Source of the DNA: Chionoecetes opilio
Lineage: Eukaryota; Arthropoda; Malacostraca; Decapoda; Majidae
Direction of reading: 5' to 3'
Assembly: GCA_016584305.1 (NCBI GenBank)
Contig: JACEEZ010021769.1
Coordinates: 62,001 to 126,000, forward strand
DNA length: 64,000 bases
The notes below the pieces were generated by a model, which searched no databases, was not told the DNA's origin, and worked only from the letters and a program-made list of their open reading frames with translations. The translations under genes and the position numbers were made by a program. Below are positions 12,379 to 23,292 of this stretch, in pieces. The first letter of the stretch is position 1. The number at the start of each line of letters is the position of its first letter.

Positions 12379-12440
12379 GGTGATTGTAACATGAACTAAC
12401 AATCCAGTGTACATGTATTTGTAGATAGTTATCGGAGGTA

Positions 12441-13650
12441 GTGGTGGTGGCCACAGAGACAGTGGATGACAAATGCCTTTCCAAATGTTGCTACAGTTGC
12501 TCTGACAAAGACAGACTCCAGATCAGCCAGGCTGGTGGTGAAAGATTAAACAGTATTATTGAATCCAGTGAAATTCATGGTGATAGCATACATGTCGAAC
12601 TTAAAACCAAATTGAAAAATGATCCGACGTATCAAGTCCAGTATCATGAATCATGTGTGGCGAAGTACCTCATAACAGCCAAACGATTATCAGAAAAACA
12701 AAAAAGAAGTGTATCAAGTCCTCAGTCAATACCTACAAAGAGGACACGGTCCAGCCAGGGGTGTCCGTTTGATTGGTTACATCAATGTTTCTATTGCTGT
12801 GGGCCATGTCCTGTGGAACAAGATCCCAAACACCCGAATCGGTGGAATCAGGCATATCTTGTGAGAGAGACTGAAGGCAAGAGAGGTGTAGATGGAACAA
12901 CTAAGTCGTACACCATATAAGATAAAATATACGATAAGTGCACCGAACGGGCAGAGACAATTGGGCAGATGAGGTGCTGCAGCGACTATCCGGCCTCACC
13001 GTCAGAGCAGCCGACCTTCATGCTGCTGATACACGATATCATTGTGACTGCTACGCGAGATTTTTTAGCGGCCGAGTTCCACCAGGCGAAAGGAAAGCGA
13101 AGGAGGAAGCAACTCTGCATGCTGCTTTAGATGAACTCGTCAATGAGCTCAAAAATCTGCGATCCCAGAAGTGGGATTCTGTTAACCTGGTGGAGCGCTA
13201 CCTGGAACTTGGCGGTATGCCAATGCGGCTATCAGCATTGATCAAATCGATTTGTGATAAGGAGCAGGATCTTGTTGAACTCTCAGCACCTGGCTACCGA
13301 TCAGTCATCTTCTTCCGTGACAACACTATCGCCACCTTGAATATGATAAAGAATGAAGATGAGAATGATAATTTAGAGTCAGAGCGGGATTTGATTGCAA
13401 AGCGTGTGAGGAAAGAATGTTCTGAGATGGAGTACCGAAATCAGACCGATACGACCAGCATCTCCACAGTTATTGCAGAAGAATCAGCACCACATATATT
13501 GCAGAAGTTGCTCGGTAAACTTTCTCTGGCTGAACAATCACTTGCTGCTCTCCTGGTCGGAAACATCGTCACTAGTGCTATAAAAAAACACCCGACCTCT
13601 GCAAATCGCACTTGGGGTGTACTTCCACAGGGAGAAAACAGGAAAAAACT
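12441..13650 (+). pseudogene. N-terminal half of a large element-borne protein (PIN/FEN-like family)
   Basis: The function is unknown. I recall the family as long uncharacterised proteins spread by mobile elements in cnidarians, crustaceans and fish. The first block (12441-12917, no ATG, so probably an internal exon after the AG near 12422) has Cys-rich words CLSKCCYSC and YHESCVAKYL, then CFYCCGPC. After a TAA at 12918 and a frameshift near 12940, the second block has DNWADEVLQRL, DLHAADTRYHCDCYARF, LSAPGYRSVIFFRD and LLVGNIVTSAI. Another frameshift near 13590 restores LQIALGVYFHREK, then a run of about 20 G ends the match. The C-terminal half of the same family is present separately at 54.87-56.64 kb. 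It lies inside the 10.5-14.4 kb inverted repeat, directly after palindromic copy A. Confidence 0.65.
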
Positions 13651-13687
13651 GGGGGGGGGGGGGGGGGGGGGCACTCAGTAGAGCGCA

Positions 13688-13738
13688 TACCTCCGCCCGA
13701 ATATTTCATCAATTGGTTGCTATGGCAACAGTTGTGAT

Positions 13739-13791
<53 letters not shown>

Positions 13792-13968
13792 CACTCAGTA
13801 TGAGCGCATACCTCCGGCCGAATATTTCATCAATTGGTTGCCATGGCAACAGTTGTCAATAGATTTCATCCAAAATTAAATCAGTTCTTCCTTATACCAA
13901 ATAGACTTGGTATACTGAGTTTGGTCCAAATCTATTGGTAATTTTTGAGAAATCCTGTACACTAACAA

Positions 13969-14003
<35 letters not shown>

Positions 14004-14061
14004 TGACAGACAGACAGATCGGGGTGAAAACATAACCCCTCCAACTTCGTTGGCGGAGGTA
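13688..14061. mobile_element. Miniature element with TACCTCCGCC ends
   Basis: It starts TACCTCCGCC and ends GGCGGAGGTA. The first 60 bp are repeated at about 13800-13860 after a (TA)n tract at 13738-13790. It includes an interrupted (CAGA)n tract at 13970-14020. This matches a repeat type I recall as widespread in marine invertebrate genomes (GGCGGAGGTAAT ends). It interrupts the inverted-repeat unit near the broken gene. Confidence 0.6.
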
Positions 14062-14104
14062 ATACCTATTATTTAATCAATATATTAAAAATTTACATAA
14101 AAAT

Positions 14105-14440
14105 TGTCTTTAAAGTTACCTTGAACTTGACTTTTGACCTTGTTTTTGACCTCAAATAGAAAATAATAACAGCATAAATGAATTTCTCATGTCAAAATCA
14201 TATGGAAAAGTGCTATTACATATGATTCTATACCTAGTAATTCGTTTTTTTATATTTATGTCTACGGAAGTTGGCCGTCATGGCGGCCATTTTGGATTCT
14301 CGTCGATTTCTCGGATTGCCCAAGGATTTTCTCTTGTTATCCGCCTGATATGCTTAATAGACATCCTAATGATGTAGAGTCCATCGAGAAAAAAACTTTA
14401 TCATTCCATGCAGGGTATAGCTGGCGGCAACCTGACTATA
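14105..14440 (-). repeat. Right arm of 3.9-kb inverted repeat
   Basis: The inverted copy of 10548-10840, with mismatches and small indels throughout and GTCAGGTTGCC at its outer end (about 14430). See the left arm. Confidence 0.75.
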
Positions 14441-14859
14441 TTGCAATTGGATTGGTTAGGGAATCATACTTCTCCATGTCCTCCATCTCCTTCTCCATAC
14501 TTCTAGCTTGTATTAAATACATTTGTAATTATTGTAGTATGTCAGGTATGTGTTTGTTGCAGGATGTTCCTGGCACAACATTGGTTATAATTCACGGCTG
14601 TGAAATTGAGATTGAAAGACCAGTGGATTGCAACTTGGTATGATAACCAACAAATAAAACAAATAAATATATGTAAATATATATAAATAAAATATACGTA
14701 TATAGAATAATATATACAAAATATATATAAATAAAATATATATAAATAAAACAGATATATATGGCTATCTCTCATTCTCTCCCATTTCCCCTCTTCCCTT
14801 TCTGTTCTCTCTCATTCTCTCTCTTTTTATCTTATTCTCTCTCACTCTTTTTCTCTCAT

Positions 14860-14936
<77 letters not shown>

Positions 14937-15185
14937 GAAATGTAATCGATAAACGCGGCTTGTGTTCGGATCGCTTGGTGAAAGATTGACCAGGTGACAG
15001 GTTGACTAGGGTACGGCATGACCAAGGTACAGGCTGTACAGTATCCAGGTTGACTAGGTTACGATTTTACCTGGTAACCAATTGGCTTGAGTCTCATATG
15101 AATTGGGACCGAAATGTCTTCGGAATCATTTGACTTCATTACCAATCGCCTCAGTACCAATTGACATGTAACCTCTTATTGATCT
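14441..15185. other. Unassigned interval with (TC)n microsatellite
   Basis: It holds an A/T-rich ATATAA tract at 14660-14760 and an interrupted (TC)n at about 14785-14933. At 14985-15080 a loose repeat of GGTTGACTAGGTTACG-type words occurs. No gene is seen. Confidence 0.6.
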
Positions 15186-15340
15186 CAAAAACTGCGCATA
15201 TGTGCTTGCACCCTGCCTGGTCAAACTTTTCCGTCATTGTCTATCTACTTCCACCTTTCCTTCTTGCTGTAAGCTTGCTCACATCCAACCTGTTCCTAAG
15301 AAGGGTGACCGTTCTAATCATTCAATCTACCGTCATATAG

Positions 15341-18300
15341 CTTTTTTTTTTTCTTTTTTTTTTTTACATCACAAAGGACTGGCCAAGGGCACAACAAAAA
15401 TTGGTAACACAAAGCCCGCTAAGTTGCCAGTCCCTATAAAGAAGACAGTAAGAGAATAAAATAAAAAAGAGGGGTGAGCCAATTTAGTTCGGGAGGTGTC
15501 TTATTACTCTTCTTTTGATTGATTGATTGATTTAATGCCTAAAAAGGTGAATGTGTCTTTTGAAAAAATTTAAGTCATAGGAAAGTGGAAAAATAGAAAC
15601 AGGAAGAGAGTTCCAGAGTTTACCAGTGAAAGGGATGAAAGAGTAAAGATACTGATTAACTCTTGCATTAGGAAGATGGACAGATTAGGGATGAGAATGA
15701 GTAGAAAGTTTTGTGCAGCGAGACCGCGGGAGGGGGGGAGGCATGCAGTTAGCAAGTTCAGAAGAGCAGTGAGCATGAAAATAACGGTAGAAGAGAGCAA
15801 GAGAAGCAACATTGCGTCGGTGATTTAAAGATTGAAGACAGTCAGTCAGAGGAGGGGACTTGATGAGACGAAAAGCTTTTGACTCAACCCTGTTTAGGAG
15901 AGCTGTATGAGTGCATCCTCCCCAAACATGTGAGACATACTCCATACATGGGCGGATAAGGCCCCTGTAGAGAGCAAGCAATTGGGAGGGAGATAAAAAA
16001 GGACGCAGACGCCACAGGACACCTAACTTCTTAGAAGCTGTTTTAGCAAGAGATGAGATGTGAGATTTCCAGTTCAGATTTTTAGTAAAGGATAGTCCTA
16101 GAATGTTCATTGTAGAAGAAGGAGACAGTTGAGTGTCATTGAAGAAGAGGGGATAGTTATCTGATAGGTTTTGTCGAGTAGATAGGTGAAGAAATTGGGT
16201 TTTTGAGGCATTGAACAAAACAAAGTTTGCTTTGCCCCAATCAGAAATTATAGAAAGATCAGAAGTTAGGTGCTCGGTGGCATCTCTCCGTGAATCACTT
16301 AGTTCCTGTTGAGTTGGACGTCTAATAAACGACGTTGAAAAATGCAGGATAGAATCATCAGCGTAGGAGTGGATAGGGCTTTGAGTTAGACTTAGAAGAT
16401 CATTAATGAATAATAGAAAGAAAGTGGGTGATAGGACAGAACCCTGGGGAACACCACTATTGATAGATTTAGGAGAAGAACAATGTCCGTCTACAGTAAC
16501 TGCAATAGAACGGTTTGAAAGGAATCTTAAGATGAAGGTACAGAGAGAAGGATAGAAACCGAATGAGGGTAGTTTGGAAATTAAAGATTTGTGCCAGACT
16601 CTATCAAAAGCTTTTGATATGTCAAGGGCAACAGTAAAAGTTTCACCGAAACCCCTAAAGGAGGATGACCAAGATTCAGTTAGGAAAGCTAGAAGATCGC
16701 CAGTAGATCGCCCTTTACGGAAACCGTACTGACGATCAGATAGAAGATTGTGAGCAGATATATGCTTAAGAATCTTCTTATTAAGTATAGATTCAAAAAC
16801 TTTAGAAAGGCAGGAAGTCAAAGCTATAGGACGGTAGTTTGAAGGATTAGAACGGTCACCCTTCTTAGGAACAGGTTGGATGTGAGCAAACTTCCAGCAA
16901 GAAGGAAAGGTGGAAGTAGATAGACAAAGACGGAAAAGTTTGACCAGGTAGGGTGCAAGCACAGAAGCACAGTTTTTGAGAACAATAGGAGGGACTCTGT
17001 CAGGACCGTAAGCCTTCCGAGGATCTAGGCCAGAAAGGGCAAAGAAAACATCATTACGAAGGATCTTAATGACAGGCATAACATAGTCAGAGGGTGGAGG
17101 AGAAGGAGGAACAAGCCCTTCATCAACCAGAGTGGAATTTTTAGCAAAGGTTTGAGCGAAGAGTTCAACTTTAGAAATAGATGAGACAGCTGTGGAGCCA
17201 GCTGGGTGAAGCATAGGAGGGAAAGAAGAAGAAGAAAAATTATTAGAGATGTTATTTGCTAGATGCCAGAAGTCACGGGAGGAATTTGATTCAGAAATTT
17301 TTTTGACATTTTCTATGAATGAAAGTGTTTTTGGTAAGTTGAAGTAAAGATTTGGCATGATTACGGGCAGAAATATAAAGGGTATGAGTTTCAGGAGATG
17401 GATGCTTACGGTACCGTTTGTGACCCACCTCTCTATCACGGACAGCATGAGAACAAGCAGAGTTAAACCAAGGTTGACGGGCTTTAGGATTAGAGAAAGT
17501 GTGTGGAATGTACGCCTCCATGCCAGAGACTATGACCTCAGTTATGCACTCTGCACAAAGAGATGGGTCTTTGACATGGAAGCAGTAATCATTCCATGGA
17601 AAATCAGAGTAGTACTGCCTTAGGTCTTCCCACTTAGCTGAGTTGAAGTGCCAGAAGCACCTCCGCTTAGGTGGGTCCCGAGACGGTACTGGAGCGATAG
17701 GACAGGTTACAGAAATAGGATTGTGATCGGAGGAACCCAACGGAGAGAATAGTTTCACAGAGTAAGCAGAAGGGTTAGTAGTTAGGAAAAGATCAAGAAT
17801 GTTGGGCGTGTCTCCAAGGCGGTCAGGAATACGGGTAGGGTGCTGCACCAGCTGCTCTAGGTCTTGGAGGATAGAAAAGTTGTAGGCTTGTTCACCAGGT
17901 TGGTCAGTGAAAGAAGATGATAGCCAAAGCTGGTGGTGAACATTGAATTCCCCAAGAATGGAAATTTCTGCTAAAGGAAAATGAGATGAGATGTGCTCCA
18001 CTTTTGATGTTAAATAGTCGAAGAATTTTACATAGTCAGAGGAGTTAGGGGAGAGATATACAGCCCAGATAAATTTAGTAAGAGAGTGACATTGAAGTCG
18101 AAGCCAGATGGTAGAAAATTCGGAAGATTCAAGGCCGTGGGCACGAGAGCAAGAGATGTCATTGCGCACATATACGCAACAGCCAGCTTTGGATTGAAAA
18201 TGAGAATAGAGGCAGTAAGAGGAGACAGAAAAAGGTCTGCTGTCAGTGCTCACAGACAACTGGGTTTCGGTGAGGAAAAGAAGATGAGGTTTAGAGGAGA

Positions 18301-18480
18301 AGAGATGATGTTCAACAGAGAGAAAGTTAGATCTAAGACCGCGAATGTTGCAGAAGTTTAAGGAGAGAAGGCTAGAAAAAGTATCAAGACACTTCGAGTC
18401 GTCACCTTTGAGTCGGTCCGACCTGGGGATATTTATGGTCCCCTCCCCAGTAAGGGACTCCGAGGCTAGGTGAATGGTTA
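15341..18480 (-). mobile_element. Jockey-like LINE copy 3, nearly full length
   Basis: On the minus strand the element has a short 5' region (about 18480-18375), ORF2 with endonuclease and reverse transcriptase, a 3' UTR with ATTGATTGATTGATT at about 15519-15532, and a poly(A) tail at 15341-15362. It inserted into LINE copy 2 on the opposite strand. No ORF1 was seen, so it is 5' truncated or lost it. The exact clade (Jockey or related) is uncertain. Confidence 0.85.
15530..18372 (-). pseudogene. Jockey-like ORF2: endonuclease and reverse transcriptase
   Basis: This polyprotein nicks target DNA and copies its RNA at the nick. The endonuclease block (18372-17291) carries [27 protein letters not shown] and GSSDHNPI. 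Its DFN motif reads LGEFNVHH, an Asp-to-Glu change at a catalytic position that the decayed 7.9-kb copy does not share. The RT block (17448-15685) carries [59 protein letters not shown] and YADDS. Two frameshifts break it: a seven-T run near 17300 between the blocks, and one near 15690, after which the C-terminus continues (GKLWNSLPVSIF, LNFFKRHIH). The rest is uninterrupted, so it is a fairly young copy. Confidence 0.88.
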
Positions 18481-18576
18481 ATTAATATGAATGAATTAAT
18501 GAATTAATTCAATGAAATATTGAATTCCCGCCTTTCTTTGAAGCTTTTTAATCTAAAGTTAATAAGAAGATTCTTA

Positions 18577-19488
18577 CAGAGGTGGGCATCGCAATTTTTT
18601 TTCCAATTCCGCAATCGCAATTCCGCAATTCCGACCTGCACCAGTCCGCAATCGCAATTCCGCAATTTTTTTCAGATAGGCCTTTTCGCAATCGCAATTC
18701 CGCAATTCCGCAAACTAATTTTGACACCTACAATTAAAACAAAACATGTCTCTAGACTCTTAAACATCTCTAGACTCTTAAGCACCTACAATTAAAACAA
18801 AAAATGTCTCTAGATTCTTTATTAGTGTTTAATACTTCTGTATTCCTATTCTGTTTCTGTCTATACTTGTTACTTGGCCTTCACAATTAAGTCTTTGTCT
18901 CTTTTAGTGTTTTTCTTTACTTTTACACTTCACCGTCTACTGGCTAGTAATCACTAATCTAAGTAATCTACTAATCTTCCTCTTCCTCCTCTTCCTTCTC
19001 CCTCCTCCTCCTCCTCCTCCCACTTCTTCTGGTTCAGCATGTGGAGGTTGGCAACTAATCACACACACGGCCAGCGTACACGCTCTCAATCCCAAGTTCC
19101 AGCACGCACTGACTGAGTGACTGTGCTACACTAGGCAAGTTGGCAGTTGGCAGTGTCGTCTCTACAATATTTGGTGGGAACTTATGTTCACGCGGGCACT
19201 TGCCACTTTGAAGGTGGTGACCGTCACAATTATTGCGATTGCGTTTCAAAATTTTGGCGGTCCGCAACCCGCAATTCTGCATTTTTTTCAGGCATCCGTA
19301 ATTGCGCAATTCCGCAACCGAATTACCCATTCCGCAAGTTATTGCGATTGCGTTTCTAAATTTTGGCGGTCCGCAATTCGCAATTCCGCAATTTTTTCAG
19401 GCATCCCGTTATTGCGCAATTCCGCAACCGAATTACCATTCCGCAAATTGCGGAATTGCGGACTAAAATTGCGGAATGCCCACCTTTG
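18577..19488. mobile_element. hAT-type non-autonomous element
   Basis: The ends are CAGAGGTGGGCAT and ATGCCCACCTTTG, a typical hAT terminal pattern. The flanks are GATTCTTA at 18569-18576 and 19489-19496, a perfect 8-bp duplication. Removing the insert restores the LINE codons AAG-ATT-CTT-AAG seen in copy 3. Both ends are rich in GCAATTCCGCAATT repeats. The middle has a direct repeat near 18720-18820 and a CTC-rich tract at 18975-19020. No transposase is evident. Confidence 0.92.
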
Positions 19489-21240
19489 GATTCTTAAGCA
19501 TATATCTACTCACAATATTATTTATGATCGTCAGTACGGTTTCCGTAAAGACCGATCTACTAGCGATCTTCTAGCTTTCCTAAATGAATCATGGTCATCC
19601 TCCTTAGGGGTTTCGATGAAAATGTTGCTGTTGCCCTTGATATATCAACAACTTTTGATAGTCTGGCACAAATCTTTAATTTTCAAACTTCCCTCATTCG
19701 GTTTCTATCCTTCTCTCTGCACCTTCATCTTAACTTTCCTTTCAAACCATTTTATTGCAGCTACTGTAGACGGTCCTTGTTCTTCTACAAAGTCTATCAA
19801 TAGTGGTGTTCCTAAGGGGTCTGTCTTATCACCCACTCTCTTTATATTATTCATTTATGATCTTCTAAGTCATAGACCACTATACTATATCTCTGGTTCA
19901 CGCGACAATGTTTTGAAATTGCCAGACTGCATAGCGCGCCCGACAAAGAGATATAGTGGTCTATGGGCTATCATATAGACTGGTTTATCAGTATATATGA
20001 TATACTGAAATCTTCGTAAATGTTTGTTCTATAATATTATCAAATAAAAAACAGTAAAACACGATAAAGAAATGCCATTACGAGACTCTGAAGAAATATG
20101 CATGAATTCACTTCAACTCTTCCGCATTTAAAACTTTGCGAATCAACTTTTATCATGAAGGGTATCAATAGAAGCACAATTGTATTAGCTTTCCATTGAT
20201 ATATTTCGTTTTCTGATAAATGAATTAGAACCATGCATAAATTAGCGTTAAATAAATAAATAAAATCATCAATCGGGTAATTTTCCCGATTGATGATTTT
20301 ATTTATTTATTTAACGCTAACTTATGCATGGTTCTAATTAATTTATCAGAAAACGAAATATATCAATGGAAAGCTAATACAATTGCGCATCTATTGATAC
20401 CCTTCATGATAAAAGTTGACTCGCAAAGTTTTAAATGGCGAAGAGTTGAAGTTCATGCATATTTCTTCAGAGTCTCGTAATGGCATTTCTTTAGCGTGTT
20501 TTACTGTTTTTTATTTGATAATATTATAGAACAAACATTTACGAAGATTACAGTATATCATATACTGATAAACCAGTCTATATGATCCGTATATATTATA
20601 TATATGAATCCGAGCGGCCCTCCGACTTAAAGAGCCATTGTGCAACAGGCCGATATTCCGTGCGCAGTCCAGATTTACAGTAGTCTATGTCTAAGTCTAA
20701 CTCAAAGCCCTATCCACTACTACGCTGATGATTCTACCCTACATTTTTCAGCTTCGTTTATTAGACGCCCAACTCAACAGGAACTAAGTGATTCACGAAA
20801 ATTTCCCACTGAGCGCCTAACTTTTGATCTTTCTATAATTTCTGATTGGGGTAAAGCAAACCTTGTTTTATTCAATGCTTCAAAAACCTCATTTTTTCAC
20901 CTATCTACTCGACAAAACCTACCAAATAACTATCCCCTCTTCTTCAATGATACTCAACTGTCTCACTCCTCTACAATGAACATTTTTTAACTATCCTATA
21001 CTAAAAATCTGAACTGGAAATCTCACATCTCATATTTTGCTGAAACAACTTCTAAGAAGTTAGGTGTCCTGTGGCCTCTGTGTCCATTTTTTTCTCCATC
21101 CTAGCTGCTTGCTCTCTAGAAGGGCCTTATCCGCCCATGCATGGAATATGTCTCACATGCTTGGGGGGGATCCACTCATACAGATCTCCTAAACAGGGTT
21201 GAGTCAAAAGTTTTTCGTCTCATCAACTCCCCTCCTCTGA
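19489..21240 (+). pseudogene. Reverse transcriptase of Jockey-like copy 2
   Basis: The frame resumes after the hAT element with DRQYGFRKDRSTSDLLAFL, then, after frameshifts, FNSGVPKGSVLSP, and is cut at IYDLLS by palindromic copy B. It resumes at 20697 with LTQSPIHYYADDS, LSIISDWGKAN and later words. Several stops and shifts are present. The interruption gives a clean empty site for the palindromic element. Confidence 0.85.
19871..20689. mobile_element. Palindromic element with 7-bp target duplication, copy B
   Basis: It starts CATAGACCACTATA and ends in its near-inverse (TAGTCTATG). TCTAAGT is duplicated at 19864-19870 and 20690-20696, and the interrupted LINE codons prove the duplication length. 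The arms are inverted copies around 20275. The left end carries a smaller nested palindrome (19871-19965), whose inner end repeats the terminal sequence. No coding capacity. Confidence 0.92.
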
Positions 21241-21690
21241 CTGACCGACTGACTGTCTTCAATCTTTAAATCACCGCCACAATGTTGCTTCTCTTGATAT
21301 CTTCTACCGTCATTTTCATGCTCACTGCTCTTCTGAACTTGTTAAGACAAGCCTCTCCTCCTCCCACGGCTTCGCTGCACAAGACCTTCTACTCATTATA
21401 TATAATTATCATCCCTATTTTGTTCCTCTTCCTAATGCAAGAGTTAATCAGTATATTTACTCTTTCATCCCTTGCACTGGTAAACTATGGAACTTTCTTC
21501 CTGTTTCTATTTTTCCACCTTCCTACAACTTCAATCTTTTCAAGAAAGGAGTGACAGGGCATATCCCGATCTAAATTGGTCCAACCCCCTTTCTTTATTC
21601 TCTTCTTTATAGTGACTAGCAATTAGGCGAGCTTTTTGTTACCTCTTTTTTTTTGCCATGGCCAATCCTTCGTGATGACATGATAAAACA

Positions 21691-22294
21691 TAGAAATTAT
21701 ATATAAAAAAACTAGAACATTTCATAGAACTGCAAATCGGCACACAGCTCAAACGATGTTCAAATTGCGGAGGACACCAAAAACTATGGATGAGCGATGA
21801 AATAGGTAAGAAATCTAACTACCCTACTCACTACTCTTGAAAATTTGTAAATTGTTCTTAGTCGCTTTTCTAACATCCTACTAAGTTTTGTCCGGCTTCA
21901 GTCAGGTTATTTATCTACAGTGGAAGACTCTAAGTCGTTTCGATATCGATACAAGAGGCGATCTACGGCTCGCTCTGACGACACTGGAGTCAAACATTGA
22001 CAAGTTGGCAGCCCTGCACATGTTGCAGGGATTCCATTGAAAAGCGTTGGAGACAGATGCTGATTGTACTGTACATGGATTCCTTGTTGTTTTATAACCA
22101 TTTTTGAGATTTTTCAAATACATTTTTTTATCCAAATGATTTACTCCATTGATTTATAACTGGAGTTAAAGTTTCGAGTTCATAGTTCTATACAAACTAC
22201 AATAGTTACTATATTTACTTCTCAAGATGCAGTAGCTCGTGGGGCCACGAAAATTCAAGTTGACTTGGAGCCACTGGCGTAAAATGGCTGAGAA
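21691..22294. other. Unassigned interval
   Basis: No gene or repeat is recognised between two Jockey-like LINE 3' fragments. Confidence 0.4.
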
Positions 22295-23292
22295 AATCTG
22301 CTGTACTATACTAAATATCTCAACTGGAAATCTCACATCTCATCTCTTGCTGAATCAGCTTCTAAGAAGTTAGGTGTCTTGTTGCGTCTGCGTCGATTTT
22401 GTTCTTCCTCCTAACCACTTGCTCTGTACAGGGCTTTATCCGCGTCCCGCCCATGTATGGAGCATGTCTCTCAGGCTGTGGGATGCCTCAGGAGGCAAGA
22501 AAAGCTCTCCAACTAGCGATAGCTCTCCAACTAATGATAGTCATAGACATAGTGTTGTGATATGCATATAATGTTTATGTAATACGATATATGATAATAA
22601 ATATCAAATTTTGACAGGTCTACAAACTTGCCTCTTATTATAATCAACCATTTCTCACCGTTTATGAGTTAGGCACAAAAAACGGGCAACAATTACCAAA
22701 ATTCACTAATTTGACCTTGAAATGACCTTTTGGCCTCGAAGATGACCCCAGGTGGTGTTGAAAATGTCGCTAGTGAACTCGCCGTCCTCAAAAAACCCTA
22801 TTTGGACCCCGAGATCGTGTCTCTAGCCCTTCTAGAAGTCATTTTAGCCCAGGACTCAAGTTAATCCTTCAGACTCAAGTTACAAACCCCGAGCATGGGA
22901 GGTTCCAGTCCTTCTTTAAAGGAGTCTATGGTTCATGCTCACTTCTGAATTTGCTAACTGCATACCTCTCCCCCTCCAGCGGCCTCGCTGCACAACACTT
23001 TCTGCTTACTCTCACCCCTAGTATGTCCATCTTCCTAATGCATAATTTAACCAGTATCTGAAGTCTTTCAACCCTTTCACTGCATGGTATACTCTGGAAC
23101 TCTCTTCCTGTTTCTATTTGTCACCTCCCAGCGACTTAACTTACTTTAAAAGAGGAGTGTCAAGACACTTCCAAATTAAATTGGCACTACCCTCTTTATT
23201 GAATTGCTTACTCTCTTCTTTATAAGGATTGGTAGCTAGCGGTTTTTTTTTTTTGCCTTGATCAGTCCCTTATGATGCAAAAAAAAAAAAAG
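22295..23292 (+). pseudogene. Jockey-like LINE 3' fragment, copy 4
   Basis: Positions 22295-22490 match the RT C-terminal region of copies 2 and 3 (LNWKSH, ASKKLGVL equivalents). The match resumes at about 22930-23292 with the last codons, 3' UTR and A-rich tail. The 430 bp between (22490-22925) is an unrelated insert containing TTGACCTTGAAATGACC-type words. Reading frames are broken. Confidence 0.8.

Larger units (their letters stand above)
15190..21690 (+). mobile_element. Jockey-like LINE copy 2, interrupted three times
   Basis: The + strand pieces 15190-15340, 18530-18576, 19489-19870 and 20690-21690 join into one LINE 3' half, as judged against the copy at 15341-18480. The insertions are a second Jockey-like LINE (15341 to about 18480), a hAT-type element (18577-19488) and palindromic copy B (19871-20689). 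The 3' end has a T-rich UTR and stops near 21690. Confidence 0.85.

Noticed and set aside
18086..18361. Plus-strand frame opposite the Jockey-like endonuclease
   Set aside because: Antisense shadow of the endonuclease reading frame.
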